From Accumulibacter sp. (GTDB lineage Bacteria; Pseudomonadota; Gammaproteobacteria; Burkholderiales; Rhodocyclaceae): a DNA stretch of 13,161 bases. The notes beneath the pieces are model-generated. The model saw only the letters and a program-made list of their open reading frames with translations, searched no databases and was not told the origin of the DNA. The stretch covers positions 1 through 13,161 of the forward strand of contig DPSD01000070.1 in assembly GCA_003538495.1 (NCBI GenBank), given 5' to 3'. This document shows, piece by piece, positions 9,612 to 13,161 of this stretch (position 1 is its first letter; every line of letters starts with the position of its first letter). Made by a program: the position numbers and the translations under genes.

Positions 9612-10250
9612 ATGTCAGAGATTGATCACTCCGAACGCCGTCCAGACGATGAACACCCGTCGCCCGTCCACCGCATGCTGAAGCGCGGAACTTTTCCCTG
9701 CGCGCGGCTGCTGGCCGTCGGGCTGTTCCTGGGCGTGCTCTTTGCCGCGTTCGAGTTGTCCGGAATGCGCGCGCACTTCAGCCTGGTTTTCCTGCACGAC
9801 CAGTTCGTCGGCAACAAGCTCAACGGCGTGCTTATTTTCGTGCTGCTGTTCTCGCTCGGCAACCTGATCCAGATCCCCGGCTGGGTTTTCCTCGCGGCGG
9901 CGGTGCTGGCGCTCGGCCAGCTGTGGGGCGGCGCGCTCACCTACGTCGCCGCCAGCGCCTCGTGCGCGCTGACCTTCGTGACCATCCGCGTGCTTGGCGG
10001 CGACGCGCTGCGTCAGTTGCAGAGCCGGATCGCGCTACGCCTGCTGGCGCAGCTCGATGCGCGCCCGATCCGCAGCATCGTCATCCTGCGCGTGCTGTTT
10101 CAGACGGTGCCGGCGCTCAACTACGCGCTGGCGATGTCGGGCGTCGGCTTCCGCGAGTACATGCTCGGCACGCTGCTCGGCTTGCCGCTGCCAATCGCCT
10201 TGTACTGCCTGTTCTTCGACTTCCTGGCGGGCTTTCTGCAGCTCGGCTAG
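9612..10250 (+). CDS. VTT-domain (TVP38/TMEM64, DedA-superfamily) membrane protein
   Basis: This 212-aa inner-membrane protein belongs to the VTT/SNARE-associated Golgi domain superfamily, whose members include DedA flippases and scramblase-like lipid transporters; the substrate here is unknown. The family core is visible: a re-entrant-type segment SLGNLIQIPGWVFLAAAVLALG (about 81-102) with its Gly and Pro, and RVLFQTVPALNYALAMSG (160-177) with the conserved R...P...N...G pattern. Other membrane segments are near 31-50, 71-84, 107-128 and 186-207. The ATG at 9612 (MSEIDHSE) follows AAGG about 9 nt upstream; the frame is open to 9498 but that extension is Arg-rich. The gene stands alone on the plus strand and its TAG shares CTAG with the stop of the convergent hydrolase gene. 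Confidence 0.84.
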   Translation: MSEIDHSERRPDDEHPSPVHRMLKRGTFPCARLLAVGLFLGVLFAAFELSGMRAHFSLVFLHDQFVGNKLNGVLIFVLLFSLGNLIQIPGWVFLAAAVLALGQLWGGALTYVAASASCALTFVTIRVLGGDALRQLQSRIALRLLAQLDARPIRSIVILRVLFQTVPALNYALAMSGVGFREYMLGTLLGLPLPIALYCLFFDFLAGFLQLG

Positions 10251-11293
10251 GCGGTGCCGTCGGTGATATTGGCGTCGCCGCTGCCAGCCTTGACCTGGTC
10301 CGCGCGGCCGGGCTGCGGCTCCGTCTCGCTTTCGCCGCCCTCGCCACGTTCGGCGCGCGGCTCGTCAAGCGCCGCCAGCAGCGCCAGGACCACCCGCGGC
10401 GAGTACAGCATCGCCAGGTGACCGAGACCAACGATCTCCTGCTTCCGGGCCCCCGGCAATTCGAGCAGCGACGCCGGCATCACGAAGTTGTCCTGCGGGC
10501 TGTAGATGGCCAGCGCGTCGAGCGCTGGCGACGGCTTGCCCAGCGCCTGCAGCCAGGCGTTCTGCGGTCGCATCTGCCGGCCGTTCTCGCCGATGCCGAG
10601 GCGCGCCAGTTCGCTGCCCTGATGCGGCGTTCCCAGCGTCAGCAGCCGCGCCACCCGCGCCGCGCCGTAGCGCTGCAGGTAGGCACGGGCCACCAGACCG
10701 CCCATGCTGTGGCCGACCAGCACCACGCGTTCGGCGCCGGTTGCCGCGAGAACGTCGTCTATCCGGCGGTCGAGCGGTTCGAGATAGTTGTCGATGCTGG
10801 TGTAGATCGGTTCGAGGCTGATCGTCGCCACACTCCAGCCGGCGACCTCCAGGCGTGAACGCAGCCACCACCAGGCGGCGCGCGAACAACCGTAGCCGTG
10901 AATCAGCAAGATCGGCGGTCGCCGGCCCAGCGCTTCGCCGGCCGCGCCAGCCCCCCGCTCGTTCAGGCGCGCCGTGCCGGCGCGAGGCGGCAAACGATCG
11001 GCACCCATCCACAAACGTTCGAAGGGCGACAACACCATGAACGTGAACAGCATCGCCGCGTACTCGCCAAGCACCATCAGCAGCGTCTGCCGCAGCGGTA
11101 GGCTCGGCGAGGGACCGCGATAGGCCCAGGCATAGGCGTAGGTCACGGCGATCGCCGCCGCGCGCAGCGCGAGCATCGCCAGCAAGGCCAGCGCGATAGC
11201 GGTGGCGAGCGAGGTATCGCCGTAGTGCATCGCCAGGGTGGCGTAGAACGCCATCTCAAGCAGCAGGGAAAGGCGGAGCGCAAGTTCGAGCAT
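10247..11293 (-). CDS. Membrane-anchored alpha/beta hydrolase (lipase-like)
   Basis: This 348-aa protein joins an N-terminal membrane part to an alpha/beta-hydrolase domain. Hydrophobic segments lie at about 4-22, 28-54 and 70-90. The hydrolase starts near 127 with PILLIHGYGCSR (oxyanion HG), then the nucleophile Ser196 in VGHSMGG, Asp268 in YSPQDNFVMP and His292 in GLGHLAML. TLGTPHQGSELARLG is typical of triacylglycerol lipase and PGAP1-like hydrolases. The last 30 or so residues are a hydrophilic, charged tail. The ATG at 11293 (MLELALRLSL) is chosen because it begins at the first membrane helix, 22 nt after the GMC oxidoreductase stop; its ribosome binding site is weak. The frame is open to 11509 through the antisense-like shadow of the GMC gene. 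Probably co-transcribed with the GMC gene. The natural ester is unknown. Confidence 0.82.
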   Translation of the reverse strand: MLELALRLSLLLEMAFYATLAMHYGDTSLATAIALALLAMLALRAAAIAVTYAYAWAYRGPSPSLPLRQTLLMVLGEYAAMLFTFMVLSPFERLWMGADRLPPRAGTARLNERGAGAAGEALGRRPPILLIHGYGCSRAAWWWLRSRLEVAGWSVATISLEPIYTSIDNYLEPLDRRIDDVLAATGAERVVLVGHSMGGLVARAYLQRYGAARVARLLTLGTPHQGSELARLGIGENGRQMRPQNAWLQALGKPSPALDALAIYSPQDNFVMPASLLELPGARKQEIVGLGHLAMLYSPRVVLALLAALDEPRAERGEGGESETEPQPGRADQVKAGSGDANITDGTA

Positions 11294-11315
11294 CGGCGGT
11301 CGATTCCGGTTTCGT

Positions 11316-12923
11316 TCAGGGGATGGCGGGCACTGGCTTGCCGGATAATTCGGCGGCCAGCAGGCTGGCATTGCGGGCAACCAGGCCGTAGATCGACAGC
11401 TGCGGATTGACGCCCAGGCTGGTCGGAAAGACCGAGCCGTCATGCACCGACAGATTATCCAGCCAGAAGTGCCGTCCGCGGTGATCGACGACGCCGCGCT
11501 GCGGCGCATCGGCCATTCCGCAACCGCCCATCACGTGCGCGCTGACTACCCGGCACAGGAGCGGCTTGAGCGGCAAGGCGGCAATCCCCTTCCTGGCCTC
11601 GGCCCAGGTCGAATAACCGGGGGCGTTCTCGTGCACCGGGTTGACCCAGCGCGCACCGGCGGCGAACTGGATTTCCGCCATCGCCAGCAGAGCGCGCCGC
11701 GCGGCCTCCCAGATCACCTCGCCGAGCGGGTAGTCGAGCACCGGCAGGCCGTCAGCGCCCAGCCGGACCTGGCCACCGCGGCTGTCCGGATTGAAGCCGT
11801 CGCGCAACAGCGCCAGGATCACGTTGGCCCGGGTGAATTCGCGCATCAGGCGGGCGTGCGCTTCGCCGTAGCCCTGCAGCGTCGTCGCGTAGAGCACCGG
11901 ATGCAGCGGCGGCGTTTCGAGCTTGAAGCCGAGCGGTCCATCGATCGGCGCCTGGCGCAGGAAGTGATCCGAGTAGATCGATTGCGGCGCGCCGGCGTAG
12001 GCATCGACCCGCTCGGGCATCAGCGCCGACGAGATCACCACCGGGTGCAGGAAGGTGCGCTTGCCGAGCAGGCGGTAGGGATCGGGAACGCTGCTGCGCA
12101 GCAGCAACGCCGGACTGCCGATGGCGCCGCCGGCAACGACGAAGTGGCGGGCGCGAAAATGCAGCCGCGGGCCGGCGAGGTGGATTCCGTCGGGCTGCAG
12201 CGCGTGGCAGTCGAGCGCCGCGACCCGGCTGCCATCGAAACGCAGGCGTTCGGCACGCAGCCGGGTATAGAGCGTAGCACCACGATTCAGCGCGGCCGGG
12301 ATGGTCGTCAACAGCATCGACTGCTTGGCGTTGGTCGGGCAGCCCATGCCGCAGTAACCGAGGTTCCAGCAACCCTTGACATTGCGCTTGATGACCCCGA
12401 CCGGGATGGCGAGCTTCTCGCCACCGACCACCAGCACCTGGTTGTTCGGGTTCGGCGGCGTATCCCAGGGGCGCACCCACAGCTTGTGCTCCATCACGGC
12501 GAACCAGGAACTCATCGAGTGGGCGCTGAGTTGCCGCAAGCCGAACTGGCGTTGCCAGAAGTCGAAGACCTCGGGCGGCGTGCGGAAGCTGCTGGTCCAG
12601 TTTACCGTCGTCGAACCACCGACGCAGCGCCCCTGCAGAATGTTGATCGCCTTGTCGGCAGTCTTGCGCGAAGCCGATTCCTGATACAGCTCGGGATAGG
12701 CATCGGCTTCGCGCATCTTGAAGTCGGTCGACGAGCGTAGCGGCCCTTCCTCGACGAGAACGACGCGCAGACCAGCGTCGCTGAGGATGTCGGCAGTCAC
12801 TCCGCCACCGGCGCCGGTACCGACGATGACCACATCGAACTCGTGCGTCTGGCCCCTGGGGAGCGTCGATGCGTCAATGTGCTTCCAGCCGGAAGCCAGA
12901 CCGGTCTTGATCGGATCGAGCAT
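11316..12923 (-). CDS. GMC-family FAD oxidoreductase, LaoA-like alcohol dehydrogenase/oxidase
   Basis: This 535-aa flavoprotein should oxidise an alcohol, probably a long-chain one, and pass electrons onward. The FAD Rossmann motif is VVIVGTGAGGG at residues 31-41 with Glu59 ending the second strand. GRCVGGSTTVNWT at 98-110 is the GMC signature region. The C-terminal flavin and substrate region holds His463 in SAHVMGG and Asn506 in GVNPQ, the usual GMC catalytic His/Asn pair. Three cysteines, Cys185, Cys191 and Cys195 (within GCWNLGYCGMGCPTNAK), are notable because some bacterial FAD-glucose dehydrogenases bind a 3Fe-4S cluster in this part. The ATG at 12923 overlaps the stop of the small-subunit gene (TGATG) and has AAGGG 8 nt upstream; the frame is open to 13103 but that region codes for the small protein in another frame. 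The context matches the P. aeruginosa LaoA/LaoB arrangement. Confidence 0.86.
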   Translation of the reverse strand: MLDPIKTGLASGWKHIDASTLPRGQTHEFDVVIVGTGAGGGVTADILSDAGLRVVLVEEGPLRSSTDFKMREADAYPELYQESASRKTADKAINILQGRCVGGSTTVNWTSSFRTPPEVFDFWQRQFGLRQLSAHSMSSWFAVMEHKLWVRPWDTPPNPNNQVLVVGGEKLAIPVGVIKRNVKGCWNLGYCGMGCPTNAKQSMLLTTIPAALNRGATLYTRLRAERLRFDGSRVAALDCHALQPDGIHLAGPRLHFRARHFVVAGGAIGSPALLLRSSVPDPYRLLGKRTFLHPVVISSALMPERVDAYAGAPQSIYSDHFLRQAPIDGPLGFKLETPPLHPVLYATTLQGYGEAHARLMREFTRANVILALLRDGFNPDSRGGQVRLGADGLPVLDYPLGEVIWEAARRALLAMAEIQFAAGARWVNPVHENAPGYSTWAEARKGIAALPLKPLLCRVVSAHVMGGCGMADAPQRGVVDHRGRHFWLDNLSVHDGSVFPTSLGVNPQLSIYGLVARNASLLAAELSGKPVPAIP

Positions 12924-13161
12924 CAGAAATACCCTTTTGGTGGACCGGGATAGCCGATGGCATCCCAGGTTTCGGGACGTGCGTACCAGGCTCCGAAAGT
13001 CAGGTCGTGCAGCGCTCCATAGGCGGTCTGCAGCAGGTTGAGGCGGCTCGCTCGCCAGGATTGCAGGAATTCGCCAACCTCGGCGACGCTGGCTTCTCGC
13101 CATGGCTTGCCGACACCGGCAAGCATGAAGCGCGCCGGCGCCAGCACCAGCAGGCCGAACA
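12923..13161 (-). CDS. Gluconate 2-dehydrogenase subunit 3-like small protein, 5' end outside window
   Basis: Only the C-terminal 78 residues are visible; the frame continues to the window edge, so the start is outside. The segment LLQTAYGALHDLTFGAWYARPETWDAIGYPGPP is characteristic of the small helical partner of membrane-bound GMC dehydrogenases (gluconate 2-dehydrogenase subunit 3 type; LaoB in Pseudomonas). In this group the small subunit often carries a Tat signal and helps export or anchor the flavoprotein, which has no signal of its own; whether this one has a Tat signal cannot be seen here. Its TGA overlaps the GMC start by one base (TGATG), so the two are almost certainly translationally coupled and made in fixed proportion. 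The GTG at 13147 is internal and not the start. Confidence 0.75.
   Translation of the reverse strand, partial: FGLLVLAPARFMLAGVGKPWREASVAEVGEFLQSWRASRLNLLQTAYGALHDLTFGAWYARPETWDAIGYPGPPKGYF

Noticed and set aside
11442..12740. Plus-strand ORF of 432 aa antisense to the GMC gene
   Set aside because: Composition is Arg/Gln/His-rich with no motif, and the opposite strand carries a clear GMC flavoprotein. Long antisense frames are common in GC-rich DNA.

Overview
This is a GC-rich window whose gene content suggests a betaproteobacterium, probably Rhodocyclales (perhaps Accumulibacter or Azoarcus-like). The lineage is inferred from remembered gene order (bioF-bioH-bioC-bioD, a BktB-like thiolase, a CobD/CbiB-family protein next to a Nudix CoA pyrophosphatase). 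There is no rRNA or marker gene here to prove it.

Layout. (1) 1-3127, plus strand: the 3' three quarters of bioF, then bioH, bioC and bioD, packed with overlapping starts and stops. This covers pimeloyl-ACP formation (BioC, BioH), the KAPA step (BioF) and dethiobiotin synthesis (BioD); bioA and bioB are not in view. (2) 3143-3170: a strong hairpin between bioD and the convergent thiolase gene, able to stop transcription from both sides. (3) 5335-3203, minus strand: a CobD/CbiB-family (AmpE-like) membrane protein followed 24 nt later by a BktB-type acetyl-CoA acyltransferase. (4) 5485-5964, plus strand: an unrecognised 159-aa protein. It meets, tail to tail, a minus-strand operon (7554-5961) of an exported retropepsin-like aspartic protease, an 89-aa unknown protein and a NudL-type CoA pyrophosphatase.

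(5) 9149-7725, minus strand: a sodium:solute symporter family protein. The 462-bp region upstream (9150-9611) holds a possible 103-aa leader ORF with a strong ribosome binding site and an ATGA junction to the symporter. (6) 9612-10250, plus strand: a VTT-domain (TVP38/DedA-like) membrane protein that converges on (7) 13161-10247, minus strand: the tail of a gluconate-2-dehydrogenase-subunit-3-like small protein, a GMC flavoprotein oxidoreductase with a cysteine cluster, and a membrane-anchored alpha/beta hydrolase. This last set resembles the long-chain alcohol oxidation (Lao) module of Pseudomonas aeruginosa.

The region looks like compact chromosomal backbone. I see no mobile element, CRISPR array, tRNA or rRNA. 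The least ordinary points are the GMC/small-subunit/hydrolase set with its Cys motif, the symporter leader ORF, and two convergent gene pairs that each share the palindrome CTAG as both stop codons.
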